Below are positions 52,701 to 64,000 of a stretch of DNA of 64,000 nt, one piece after another. The translations under genes and the position numbers were made by a program. A model generated the notes under the pieces. The model saw only the letters and a list, made by a program, of their open reading frames with translations. It was not told the DNA's origin and ran no database searches. The stretch spans positions 52,603,386 to 52,667,385 of the forward strand of contig CM049322.1 of assembly GCA_026874595.1 (NCBI GenBank), given 5' to 3'. Within the stretch, counting starts at the first letter, position 1. The number at the start of each line of letters is the position of its first letter. Origin of the DNA: Sipunculus nudus. Taxonomy: Eukaryota; Annelida; Sipuncula; Golfingiida; Sipunculidae.

Positions 52701-55385
52701 GAATAGCCTCTATGCGCTTATTATGGCTACTTAGTTTGTGTGCCGAGGATAGTTACAAGAGTAATAAGGTACTAAAGAAAAGGGAAAGAAAGTGAAAACT
52801 TAAGTCGAATGGGACCGACATTATCAATGATATCTGTATGATAAATCAACCTTTACCTTAACCTTTGGTGCAGTCTATTTTGATTTGAGTGAAATTGTAG
52901 TTCTGAAAAATTATAATAATACGATGACTTTGCAAGATAAGCAACTGATATAATGAGTGAAAATGTAAAGTTATGAGGCCTATTACATTTAAGTAAATAT
53001 GCTTGAAATATTGTGTCAGATCATAAACGTTACACAACTTTATTCAATCCCATCAATGCAAGCGCATTTTTCACCAATAAGGATCGAGCCACTGTTAGCT
53101 GCTAAAGCCAGTCAAGCTGTGTTAAAGTCTGATACTGTCCTGAGTAACTGGTAAGATTTGCAAAACAAAATCCACCTCCCCTAGATTCGCCTAATAGCTG
53201 CTTAATATATTGCTATATTCATGGATATAAGTTGAGTGGTTGTGTCCACACACTGTTAATGAACATACTGTTAATGTGGTGCTGTCTGGTAATAACTGTC
53301 AAATAAATAACATTCAACTCATTACAATAAAAGGAGAGATCATAAAGAGCTAGAAAACTATGGACGTTTAATCAGAATGGTCTCCAACAGAGAAAAAAAT
53401 TATTATCTGCAACTGAAACATTTATTATACTGTAGCTCTGATAACATACGACTATCTCACAGGTTTTCCCTACATATATGATTTTACATAACTTTTAGAA
53501 AACTGCAGTTTTAGAGACTGCACTAGAAAGGATACACAACAGACACTAAACATTTAATAACTGTGTTTGCTTGAGTATCATTAAGTGCCTAACAAGAAAC
53601 CCTTTAGACACGATGCGCATGCGATTTATGCAAATAGGAATTTTGTAAATATGAAATGAGAAAAATATTAAATAAACGACACCGTATGAATTGCAATCTT
53701 TCCTTTGTGTAACATTTCAGTATTTTAAAAACAAATATTGCCCTTTAGTTATGATACAGAATTTGATGCGACAGATCTAGGAAATACGGTAAGCCGAAAT
53801 TTGTCTACAATTGATTAATCATGTTTATACCAATTATTTTTATTTTTTTTTAAATATGGCCAAAGTACTGTTGTGTGGTAGTTAAAATTTATCTCTGATT
53901 ACTGCCGTGAAGTGGTGAATTTGTACTTAGAACGACTGAAATGTGGTGGTGAAACATTAACCGTAAGCACTGCCATGCGGTAGTAACATTTAAATAGAAA
54001 TAAACTCATGATGTAATGAGAACACATCTTGAAGTCGTCTAACTACAAGAATGAAGTAGATAAGGCACAAATGAAGTATAGGGCAAGAAAAAGAATTATG
54101 TGGATAGACTAAAAAAGACGGGTACAAAGTGGTCAAAGTAGTTACATATTTAGAAAATTACATATGGTATAAAAGGTGTATTGGGACAGAAGTGAATATT
54201 AGGGTGTTATATATATGATGTACTTTGTATCGTTATTGTGACCATACCCTGTCCTGGAATAACATAAAAAAAAGTCTTTTCTTTTGTTCTGATTGTGTAG
54301 GCATAGTTAGTTGATCCTGTATCAGACAAGACGTTTCGTTTGACGCATACGTACACATACGCATACGTACACATCTCTATAGATATGACCATGCATCCAA
54401 CATAAATGCGTTTAGCGGTATATTATTTGTATTAAATGCAAACAGACACCTGCCGATGCTTACAACAAGTAAACACATTACCTGCCTTGCATATAGTGTG
54501 TGTATTGAACATGACAATATCACACTCGTTATGACATATATTAAGGTGGCTGTAGGATCCATAGGATCAACAGACAATATGAAAGCGTATGCACAATCTC
54601 ACAGTGTCCTACACGTGTGTTATCTTCGCTATATATTTATACACGTACCTGAGTGAAATGTACATAATACAAAATGTGTACCCGCGTTGGCTAGTTGCTG
54701 TTATTTCGCAGAGGTGGACGGGCATGTAATTCAGTAATATGGCGGATAATGTAGGTTATCAAACGACCGCTTGTAATCTTTGGAACTGCCGCGTTCGGTC
54801 TACCCTTTGATAACTAACGAAGTTGTTCTTTTTTTTATCAAGGTGGGATTATGAATCACTTGTTATCAAATCAGTGACAGTGCAAAGGCAGCTTTGCCTG
54901 AGTTCCATTTTATGAGAACACGCTCTTTAAATTGGCTAACACCTATCTGCGTTGCACATTGGTATATCACGTGGATCGCTGAGCTTTCCATTACCGTTCA
55001 GCAAATTAAACGTTGGATCGCGATTACAGAGATCTACCATGTTATAATGCAATATAGATATATATATATATTTGTGTGTGTGTGTGTGTGTTTGTATATG
55101 ATATCTAACGGGCCCGATGGTCGGGGCGGGAGGGAACATTCCCGAGCCGGACAGAGCATTGGAAAATCGTGTCTCCCCCCTTCGACGTGACGTTATAATG
55201 GGGATAACGTCGACCTTCGTGCGGTTTCGCTGAATTCCCGAGTGAAACGATGCGTACTGCACTGAACCACGCCCACACAGGGCATCATGGCTATAATATT
55301 ACTAAATATCAAATCAGAATGTTAATACACTGTTTCATATATCAGTGTATACATCATATATAACATCTTTACACGTCTCCACTTA
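49784..55385. other. Gene-poor region
   Basis: 5.6 kb of AT-rich DNA. I see no family signature on either strand, no paired splice sites around an open frame, and only short simple repeats (for example TA then TG at about 55058-55091). Confidence 0.4.
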
Positions 55386-55510
55386 TTTACCACCTGACAA
55401 AGAAGCTTTTGTGCTTTGAAAGCTCGTGTGTTAATAAATAAGTTAGTCTATCTAAAAGGCTTCACTCTTCATCTTGAACGACGCTTCTGCTACAGACTAA
55501 CACGGCTATA

Positions 55511-55513
<3 letters not shown>
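55386..55513 (+). mobile_element. Retroposon 3' segment ending in ACTAACACGGCT and (TA)n
   Basis: Contains ACCTGACAAAGAAGC, then CTTTGAAAGCTCGTG, TTAGTCTATCTAAAAGG, and the end TGCTACAGACTAACACGGCTA, followed by (TA)n. TTAGTCT (55443-55449) and AGACTAA (55494-55500) form an inverted pair. I recall very similar 3' segments in retroposons of reptiles and other animals; this is memory, not a search. The 5' limit is not visible. Confidence 0.45.

Positions 55514-55574
<61 letters not shown>
55512..55574. repeat. (TA)n microsatellite
   Basis: About 31 TA units, directly following the retroposon tail, which probably seeded it. Confidence 0.95.
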
Positions 55575-55580
<6 letters not shown>

Positions 55581-58488
55581 TCTCAGACATAATGATAACT
55601 AGATCATGCATAATTCTAAGGAATGGACCTTTCCGACGACTGGCCCTAAGCCCCGCCCCCCTTAACGACGGTTGCTAAGCCCCACATTTGTCCAAGCGCA
55701 CATTTGCACTAAGTACACGAGAATGTGGCATGGCGGCATCCCACGACCCGCTTGCACATACATATCCCTGAGAACATATCATATAGGTTTTGCCAGGACA
55801 AGTCATCTTATCACAGAACACTTAAAAGAGAGAATCAGAGATATGTGCATTATCAGATGATATCAAAACGTAGGAAAACATCAGAAGCGATGCCGTCTGC
55901 GTGACAGCCCCGGTGCAGCATGGCGCTCTGAACGGAATTCTTGGACGCCTGAATCTTTAGTTCGAGCTAGTGGACGACATTTTAACTGAGCCATACATCA
56001 CCTGTAGAACAGGGTAAGATTAACTTACATTTTTCAAATTTTCTTTCATTTATAATAATCATTTGTCGATGATGACGGTGAGTATATACTGACAGTTTGG
56101 CACGGGGACCCATACCGGTAATATGACAGACCTCGCGGTGGTTTATAGACAAAGTGATGTCATGTGACTCGCGGCCCAACGTCATAACATTGCCCGTTAA
56201 AAGAAAAAAGGAATGGGTTGAATGTGCTGCTTTTGCCTAAAAATAAAATGGGCATATAATTATTAATTAAACGATTTTTTCCCCTGCTCTATAACTCTAC
56301 AGCGACTGACGTGAATTTTAACTCTAGATTAAATCTATATTTTGGACTGTGACTTGTTACACATCATTTATAACACTAATAACAATAAAGGTCATTTTAT
56401 CATGAAAAGGGCCAAGTTTGTATGCTGAGGAATTATATACATATTCTCTAAATATAAATATTTATATTCTTTTAGATCATATGGGCACTGCTCCCATTCT
56501 GTGAGCCTTATTATATCCTTCCACGGGCTGAAATTTCACTATCATTCCTGCAGAGCTCAGCAGCACGAGCACACCTCAGAAGTAGAATGTGCCCTTACTG
56601 ATCAACAATCTTGTGGTTGCCGGACCAACAGAGTCCAGGAAAAGAAAACCAGTGGTCTGCAAATTGGACACCACTATGAGTAAGTATAAATTATCTCCAA
56701 CTTACTCCCCACTCTTACACTTATATGGTTTGTAAAAAAAAAAAAAAACTGATGCATTTTTGCACACATTTTGTATATTTAAATGATATCCCCATCACTT
56801 GCTGATATATTACTGTGGCAAATAATAGAGAGAAAAAAGAAACTGGTTTTAAATTTTATTTCCTTATTAGTGACTTGACTGATGACCTCTAATGGCCATA
56901 TCAGATGATCTTATATAATAAGCCGTGACGCGCACACAGCCTGAACACAAATACTATATTGCTTTATTACCAAGATATGGGTAAAAAAATTTTTTGCTCA
57001 CAGAAACTAGGTTGACATAGATGATGACAGTGCATATTCATTTCCTTTTCCTGTATGGTATTTACCAGAAATCCATTCTATCATTATAATGATGAAAATA
57101 TGTAATGTAAAATCAGATATAACCATATGTATTACCATGCATGATGCTAGTCCTTCAATTTTATTATTATACAACTGAATTACCTTCTTGTAGACCAAAT
57201 ATGTGTGGCTGCAACAAGCAAAACCAAACCCAGAGAGGAATGGATGTAAGAATCTGAACCTGCCCCATGCCTCTGATTTTACAACACCCAGCATTTTTTT
57301 GAAGGTTTACAGTGGCATGCAGCCAGAAGATCTTTAACACAAATGCCAATTTCTAATGATATTTAAATTATACTCAAGAGCAAACATATGTGATACTTTT
57401 ATTTTGTTAAAATCAGTGAGACACTGTCATATAAATGTTGATGTATAAGTGTATTCGCGTACACAGACGTATGAAAGGAGAGTAAAAATTATGAGGCTTG
57501 TTTTTCTCTGTGTATTAATTGCTGACTCAGAATAAGTTATAACGTGTTTGTTGTATAAATCTTTTCTCTTCAATAAACTTTTGAATCTGGGGTGTATGTT
57601 AAAGTTTGTGACAATCTGGAATGTTTAATTAGAGACCAGCATGTATGCTCACTATGGAGATTCTCTAGACATTCAGACGCCCAGCATCTATCTTTCCTTT
57701 TGTAGAAATTAAATGTCCCCATCTTGAAAGAAATATGACAATTAAGCCTGTTTTGCAGATAGATTGTGCACTGGATGCTGTCCTTAAAGTTGTGGAGAGT
57801 TCAAAACTTGTTCCGTTTGCTGTGACCATCCTCTGTTGTTTAAATGCAGATATACTGGCAAATGAAGCAGTCTCACTGTAAAACAATGAAGACAAATAAA
57901 GACAATCAACTTTATATTTCCATAACTAAACTATATACAGAGGAAAACCATATGGAGAAAGGGTTAACTACAGGTATAAACTGGAATTGAAAATTCTTAT
58001 AACATGACAAGGAAGTAAAGCCAAGGGTCTGATAATTGTCAATTTATTTGGCCTACATTTGTCAATATATAATTCTACTAGTACTATGATGACTGGGGGG
58101 GGGGGGATTCCAACATGGCACTATTCCACTCTAAATATAGTGGTACACGTCCACTTGCCCCCAGACCATGTCTGCAGTGTGTAGAATGGGCCTGTCCATA
58201 TATTATTTTTCTATTATATATATTTTTATTTTCTATTACAAAAATTACTACACAATATTTAACATTCAAATATTCAGTACCCCCATTTTCTAAGCGAAAA
58301 TCACTTTAAATCAGTACTTTGCCTCACACAGTCAAACCATTAATGAACCAGTGACATGACCTGCGGTTGGCAACATGAATTATTTTGATGCTGCTATTGC
58401 TAATACGGGGTTCCGGAGATCGTTGATCTCCTGTAAGGGAGGGGCGAAAGTGCTGCTGGTGCAGCCTCTGGTATGGCTAAAAAGAAAG
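55575..58488. other. Unassigned region with splice-flanked open frames
   Basis: Three short stretches look exon-like but on conflicting strands. One is 56480-56678 (+), ending at TATGA/GTAAGT, or alternatively minus with TTTGCAG and GTAAGG around about 56595-56665. The second is about 57194-57248 (+), CGCNKQNQTQRG, ending at GAT/GTAAGA. The third is 57887-57662 (-), after a perfect acceptor TGTTTTACAG. None matches a family I can name. Confidence 0.25.
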
Positions 58489-60416
58489 ATGGCCGACAAC
58501 AGCGACACAGCATCTATGACTTCAACGAATTATGCAACCGATTTTAGCGCTCAGTCCGTTAGTCAGCTGAAGAAATACTTGTCAGCCCGTGGTGTGCAAT
58601 GTGCGGGTTATAGGAAACGGGAACTCGTCGAACTTGCCCAGCAAGCGCACGAACTGAAAGTTGAGAGAACCGACAGTCCGGATGATCACCAGGAGAGTTT
58701 GGACAAAAGACGGCGAGTGGATGGTCCTGACAACAAAGAAATTATCCTCCCAGTGATCAGCTCAGTTATCAACTGGACAGAAAACCTGTCAGGTATTTGA
58801 ACTATTGAAATGGCAGATGTCATTGTATATTTGCACAACGTTTGTGACTGGGGAGCGGAGCGACCGAAGGCTTACAGACAGGACCGTGGTTTCAGGATGT
58901 GCGCCGACAACCATATTGGAAATGTAAAGCTAGGCGTCATCCCCGGTTCTGAACATGTGTATGTCAAGGTAACGTGTACACCAGAAACTAGACAGTCTGC
59001 TAATCCGTATGATGTCCGGCTTTTGGTAAAACTGGATGGCCGAGTCGAATCTGGGGGTTGCCATTGCGTTGCTGGGTAAGCTATAACTTTGTTTTTAGCT
59101 TAATTATTTACTGTTGCACCATACCGTTATATTTTTATAGAAATGAAAGTAAAACGAATATAGTTTTATAGTTTCAGAATAACACATACTTATGTCAAGG
59201 CTATTTAGAATTAATTATTACTATCACAGCTTACCTTTATTTGTTGTTTGAAGCCATTCTGGGTACGCGTATTTATAGAAACGAAGATTGCATTTTCAAA
59301 AGTGTAATTGCAGCATAGCAGGAACGAGAAGGCATTATTGTTGTCTTGCAACTAACACGAATACATTATGAATAACAAATTGTACATTTATACAAACACA
59401 TCAGAACAGGGGTTTCATTAGAATAATATTGATAAAATAAAACTATACTAATACATACAAAGTATACAGAGCCATGTTTAAAATGCCTGATAATCATCTA
59501 TATTACAGTCATTTATCACATCTGTTTAAATTATTTTGTCATTTCAGAGATGGGGGTACCTGTAAACACGTAGTTGCCCTACTCTATTCCATGCAGCAGT
59601 TTTGTGACAGGCATCAGGATAGACATACATGAGTGGGAACAGATGTACCCTGTACATGGGACAGGGCCAGGAAGACCTCAGCCCCCATGCTGATTAGTCA
59701 GATTGATACTCAACACATGCTCGAGCATTACCGATTCCTGAGGTGTACAATCCGTGTAGGCCCCTCCCTAAAGAGCAGCAAAAGGCGATTGCTAATGAGG
59801 TATTCACGCTGTGTTTGCAGACTGCTCCTGATGCTGGTCTGCTTCAGGTCATGGACCACCAGCAGGGGTACATATTGACAGCCACCCTCCCAATATTGAA
59901 CAGCTGGCTACATCATTCATGACAGAAAATCGAACTGATGGCTTCATTCCATTCATGAAAGAAAAACTTACAGATAATCATATTGAACACATTTCAAATT
60001 ATGGACAAGGGACAGCAGAGTGGTTCTCGCACAGGTGTGGTAGAATCACTGCTTCTGTCTTTCACGCAGTATGCAAAATGAGAAAGCCGTACAAGCCAGA
60101 CCACAATGTTATTAAGAAAATAATGAACAACAATCTCGGTAAAATTGTGTCTGCTGCAACAGCATACGGAAAGGCTAAAGAACCTGTTGCAAGGAAATTA
60201 TATATAGAAAACAACAGGAAACATCATCAACAACTCAAGGTTACCTCGCCTGGACTTATAATTAATTTAGATACTCCACACCTGGGTGCTTCACCAGATG
60301 GCCTGGTTACTTGTAAATGCTGCGGTACAGGGTCATTAGAAATCAAGTGTAGTTATAAATATAGACATAACTTTCCAACAGAAATAGCTAATAAGAGTGA
60401 CTATCATATAACAATG
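58489..60416 (+). pseudogene. SAP-SWIM-YqaJ nuclease-like gene, nonsense- and frame-broken
   Basis: Starts at ATG 58489 in good context (AAAGATGGCC). A SAP DNA-binding motif (SVSQLKKYLSARGVQ ... RKRELVELAQ) occupies about residues 18-55. Past an in-frame TGA (58798) the same frame continues to a SWIM zinc finger, CHCVAG at donor GG/GTAAGC (59075), joined in phase to DGGTCKHVVALL (exon from 59548). A second in-frame TGA is at 59630. After frame changes near 59760 and 59865 comes the YqaJ-type exonuclease region: GRITASVFHAVCK, then HLGASPDGLV and SLEIKCSYKY, holding the catalytic D and E-x-K. The gene is cut at about 60417 by a LINE. SWIM plus YqaJ proteins are multi-copy in invertebrates (recalled); role unknown. 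Confidence 0.75.
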
Positions 60417-62240
60417 TTTTCTGGTGGAATAGTAAAGCTTGACAAGGTTATTCCAAAATTAATTCATTTAAATCAAACAGGTTACGTAAAAGGAAGGGAT
60501 ATATTTACTAATATAAGGCTACTAAATGAAGTAATTTTACATACAGAAGAACATATGATGGTAGGCCTAATTCTTGCATTAGATTATGAGAAAGCTTTTG
60601 ACAGCTTGGAATGGCCTTTTTTAATTTCTGTATTAAAATTTTTCAATTTTGGAGCATCCTTTATTACTTGGATAAAAACCCTGTATAACAATATAAGCAG
60701 CTGTGTCATTAATAATGGAACAACTTCCCAATATTTTCCCGTAAAGAGAGGAGTGCGCCAAGGCGATCCTTTATCCCCATATCTTTTTATTCTGTGCATA
60801 GAACTTTTAGCAATAAAGATAAGAAAAAATAAAAAAAAATTATAGGAGGAGATATTTATGGTCAAGAAATAAAGCTGATGTTATTCGCTGATGATATAAC
60901 AGCAGTAGTTAAAAATATTGAATCAGCAAAAGAATTATTATGAGAAGCAGACAAATTTAGAAAGGTATCAGGATTAAAATTGAATATTAATAAAACGGAA
61001 GCAATGTGGATAGGCTCAAAAAGAAATGAACTCACAATACCCTTACATATAAAATGGCCAGAAGATGGTATTAAAATATTAGGTATAAATTTTTCATGTA
61101 ATGTAGAAAAAGCTGTCCATCTGAAATTCGATGAGAAAATAAGGAAGATGAAAATAGCTGCCCAGATCTGGAAAACTAGAAATTTGGCCTTAATTGGTAA
61201 AATACAAATAATTAAGTCATATCTTATATCTAAATTCCAGTATATTTTTACATGCATCACAGTACCCCGTAAAAATATCTGTTGGAAATAAACAGAACAA
61301 TATTTGAGTTTCTATGGAACTCAAAAAAGGAAAAACTTAAAAGAACTTTAATGATACAACCAATTAAATATGGAGAACTTAATGTACCTCATACAGAAAG
61401 TGTGATACAAACATATTTAATTTCATGGCTGAAAAAATATGAAAAAAATAGAGAGAATCAGCTGATGATTATTTGGGATGAGATATTTAAAGATAATGGA
61501 ATGGATCTGAGCCTTTTGTTAAAATGTGAATGTAGTAATGAATTTATTTCAATGCTTAATGTAAATATATTCTATATAGATCTTTTAAAAGCCTGGAATA
61601 AAGTTAGATACAAGAGAAGCTTCATGCATCAAGTCATTTGGTTTAATGAGAATATAGGCTCATGCAGCAAAGTTTATTTCAGTAAGAGTTTGTATGAGGC
61701 AGGGCTGATTTATGTTAAAGATGCGTTTGATAATAATGGAAATGTTGTACCCTTCACCACATGGCAGAATAGAAGTGTTAATTTGTTAGAGTATATAAAA
61801 TGGAGGGCAATTGTTCAAAAAGTAAAAAGTTCATGTATGTATCTAGAAACAGAGAGGATTAACTCAAAGGAAGAAATTCCTAGTTTTACTTTAGGTGAAC
61901 TTGATAATGGTAAAGTATTAGATCTGAAATCCTGTAATTCAAAAAAGATTTATGAAATATTGGTCAGCTCAGTAGATTCTACATGTAAACACCTTGTCCC
62001 AAGAATTTTTAGATTTTGTGATACATGTAGTTTAGAAAATATTGAATGGGAGAAAGTCTTTCAGTTAGCTTTCAAAGTTTGTATAGATACTAAAACCAGA
62101 TGTTTTCAGTTTAAAATATTGCACAATATTTCAGCTAATAATTATTGGTTAAACAAATGGGGAATAATAGATATTAATCTCTGTACATTTTGTCAACTGG
62201 AGACTGAGACTGTTGAGCATCTTTACTGGTCTTGTTTCTT
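60417..62240 (+). mobile_element. Truncated L1/Tx1-type LINE fragment (reverse transcriptase)
   Basis: Begins abruptly inside the RT at about KLDKVIPKLIHLNQTGYVKGRD, i.e. 5'-truncated, in frame with the upstream YqaJ fragment. RT boxes: ALDYEKAFDSLEW, RGVRQGDPLSPYLF, then after a frameshift at an A run (about 60830) LMLFADDITAVVK. Later: a TGA near 60943, INKTEAMWIG, the thumb, and the L1/Tx1-type INRTIFEFLWNSKKEKLKR. The C-terminal CTFCQLETETVEHLYWSC ends the homology near 62240; the next 120 bases do not look like LINE. No 3' tail was seen, so both ends seem truncated. Confidence 0.82.
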
Positions 62241-62501
62241 ACTGCTACAATATAAACAAAAGTCCGATGCAGTTGTCAGGTTGTTACTCTGTAATATGTG
62301 CAGAGCCAAACTGGTTCCAAAGTCAACACTGTTGCAAGCGCGTGTTCCATTGAGCTGCTGAGTAGGCCACTGGGGAAAAATGTACCCCGTGTCTTGTTTG
62401 ATATCATGATCTTTTCAGGGGTTGTCAGTAACTAAACAAATGAGAGAGAAACTGTCGTAACAGAAACACGAGGAAAAAGTATAATAGCAAATGACACTCA
62501 C

Positions 62502-62759
62502 CGTTGAAGATAAAGCGTTCTGGCACCTCTGTATTTGTGTTTGTAAATCCTGGTGACGTTGAGCTGGCTGTGGACTGTGCGGCCTCCCACACGCCTTGAT
62601 CCATCGGTAACATTCCGCCAGTTCAGTCTTCGGGATTAACATAAGCCTGGCCCCTCCATACCCTTTCAGGGGAACTCTGGTCACCGTTGCACGTTCCCCA
62701 TGAACTTCTAAGAACCATCGTTCGTGGAAGCAAAGGAGCACAAAACAAGGTACTGTCAT
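62502..62759 (-). pseudogene. THAP-like first exon, frameshifted
   Basis: From ATG 62757-62759 the minus frame reads MTVPCFVLLCFHERW, then VPLKGYGG, RLMLIPKT and ECYRWIKACGRPHS. A one-base shift then gives QLNVTRIYKHKY and a second gives RFIFNG at a consensus donor AACG/GTGAGT (62502). The order C-x-x-x-x-C ... P ... R-W-I-x-A-C-G-R ... resembles THAP-type zinc-finger DNA-binding domains found at the start of many transposon-derived invertebrate proteins. The expected Cys/His pairs are not all present, so the call is tentative and the exon appears disabled. Confidence 0.38.
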
Positions 62760-62829
62760 ATCCACGAGCGCACGGTCCCACAAAGTTGTGGGACAATATG
62801 GCGGACACTTTACACGTGGCGATCACGTC

Positions 62830-64000
62830 ATAAATGTCGTAATCTGATTGGCCAATTGGTTACGCATGATTGACAGGTCGAAAAAGTCCATTGGAATAAT
62901 AGGGTAAAACCTACACGGGCACAAATCACAAAGCCGTATAGCAATGGTGTGATATAAGTCCGTCAGCTTTTCTTATCAATATATCAATATATGTTATAAC
63001 TATGTGTAAAGATGGACAAAATTGGCCAAAATCCACAACTGGAGGCTCCACCTGTGTTTTAGTTACCATATGCGTGTGTCACGTATGTCTGTGTGTTTTA
63101 TGGGTTAATTCCGAATTGCACTTTGAACACTCTGGCCATTTAAGCAGTGGTGGGGTAACTAATGGAAACGATGAAGTTACTTGCATCATCCCTGTTTATA
63201 TCCCTGTCACTATGCAGATTTAGAAAAAAATTGGCATGTTTAGAACATGTCAGGCACAGTGATACTTTGACCCTGGTTAATGCCCTCTACCACGGAACTC
63301 AGACACAACGGAAGGCGTTTTTGTTTAGCAAATGCTGTATGAATTCTTACTTTATTTTGCGTATTTATATTGGTATTGGATTAAACAATCACTTGGTAAA
63401 TTGGGAAGAGGAGGTGGGTGTTCACCTAGGTAGATGATACGGTTGACCTCCATGCGAGACATATCAGTTATACAATCATATCAGTGGTCTAGATGTTTGT
63501 AGAATAGACCACATAGTTCATTGCACATCACTTAGGCGTCATACGATGGTTCTTTAGACAGTAATTGTAAAATTATTTGCAATAAAGGGACAAAGTCCAA
63601 CCTTACTTTATAGCACAATCTGAAGTATGCCGGAGAGACAGTAGATGTACAGAGGTATGAGATATTGATCAAGTACAATCGATTCTTACTACAACGGCTG
63701 GTCGTTTGATCTTCAATTTGCTATAGCAGCACATATAACAGTTTTCCAATACTTTTTCCGACTTCTGTCCTGCAGTTTTGTCCCTCGGCTTGTTTTCCTT
63801 CGTTGTGTTTACCGTTCGCGTTGATCAGGGTTCCTCCCCAATTTCTCTAATTTTTCTTAATATCTTCTGTCCTCACAAGTTTCAGTCGTTAAAGTATGCT
63901 CCGTAGTACTATACCTTATGTTAACTTAATGACACGTTAAACTTTTTTTGGGTGATAGACATTCCAGGTGACCAAGACCAAAATATTTTCCTCTGGCCTT
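62830..64000. other. No gene recognised
   Basis: Open frames at about 63002-63223 and 63162-63437 (+) show no motif. The window ends here, so a gene continuing beyond it cannot be excluded. Confidence 0.35.

Noticed and set aside
58798..59632. Selenocysteine recoding of the two TGA codons
   Set aside because: Other frameshifts and a LINE insertion in the same gene point to decay; no reason for selenium chemistry in SAP or SWIM regions.
63162..63437. Plus-strand frame with a hydrophobic start
   Set aside because: The start resembles a signal peptide only loosely and the remainder has no recognisable fold or splice boundary.

Overview
This is animal (metazoan) genomic DNA, not bacterial. It is AT-rich, has long intergenic and intronic stretches, spliced reading frames with GT-AG boundaries, about a dozen TA/CA/GA microsatellites, and decayed LINE, SINE and hAT-type elements. 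The mix (a NACHT-LRR innate immune gene, divergent C-type lectin exons, a LicD-like gene, a SAP/SWIM/YqaJ gene, a tRNA-headed SINE with an internal CGGTTTCCTCC block) fits a marine invertebrate, most likely a mollusc or other lophotrochozoan. The species cannot be fixed from sequence alone.

Layout. 1-4.5 kb: repeats and a SINE. 4.6-5.5 kb (-): an essentially intact type II membrane LicD/fukutin-like gene. 6-20 kb: no convincing gene, but a 36-bp minisatellite (10.07-10.76 kb), a degenerate dispersed repeat family (about 1.0, 11.4 and 13.4 kb) and a two-copy, roughly 690-bp duplication (16.7-18.2 kb). 20.2-20.9 kb (-): weak fragments resembling a CARD half and a P-loop exon. 21.0-25.6 kb: a decayed hAT/ZMYM-type transposon with TTF finger, DUF4371 and dimerisation regions broken by several frameshifts.

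27.5-49.0 kb (-) is the main locus. Reading the minus strand and following splice sites by eye gives a chain of exons whose phases all fit: a 5' UTR exon; a signal peptide; two C-type lectin-like domains (two to three exons each); a transmembrane exon; two CARD-like domains of two exons each; and one large exon with NACHT and leucine-rich repeats. Joined, this would be one receptor of about 1292 residues: lectin-lectin-TM-CARD-CARD-NACHT-LRR. It would be a membrane-anchored NLR with its own extracellular recognition module. A dead LINE (35.4-39.8 kb, opposite strand) lies in the large intron between the TM exon and the CARD exons, so the main uncertainty is whether this is one gene or two adjacent genes.

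43.2-58.4 kb is mostly gene-poor, with degenerate tandem repeats (46.1-47.0 kb), microsatellites and a retroposon tail (55.4 kb). 58.5-60.4 kb (+) is a SAP-SWIM-YqaJ nuclease-like gene broken by two in-frame TGA codons and frameshifts, then cut by a truncated L1/Tx1-type LINE (60.4-62.2 kb) that joins it in frame. 62.5-62.8 kb (-) has a frameshifted THAP-like exon. The rest to 64 kb shows nothing I can name.
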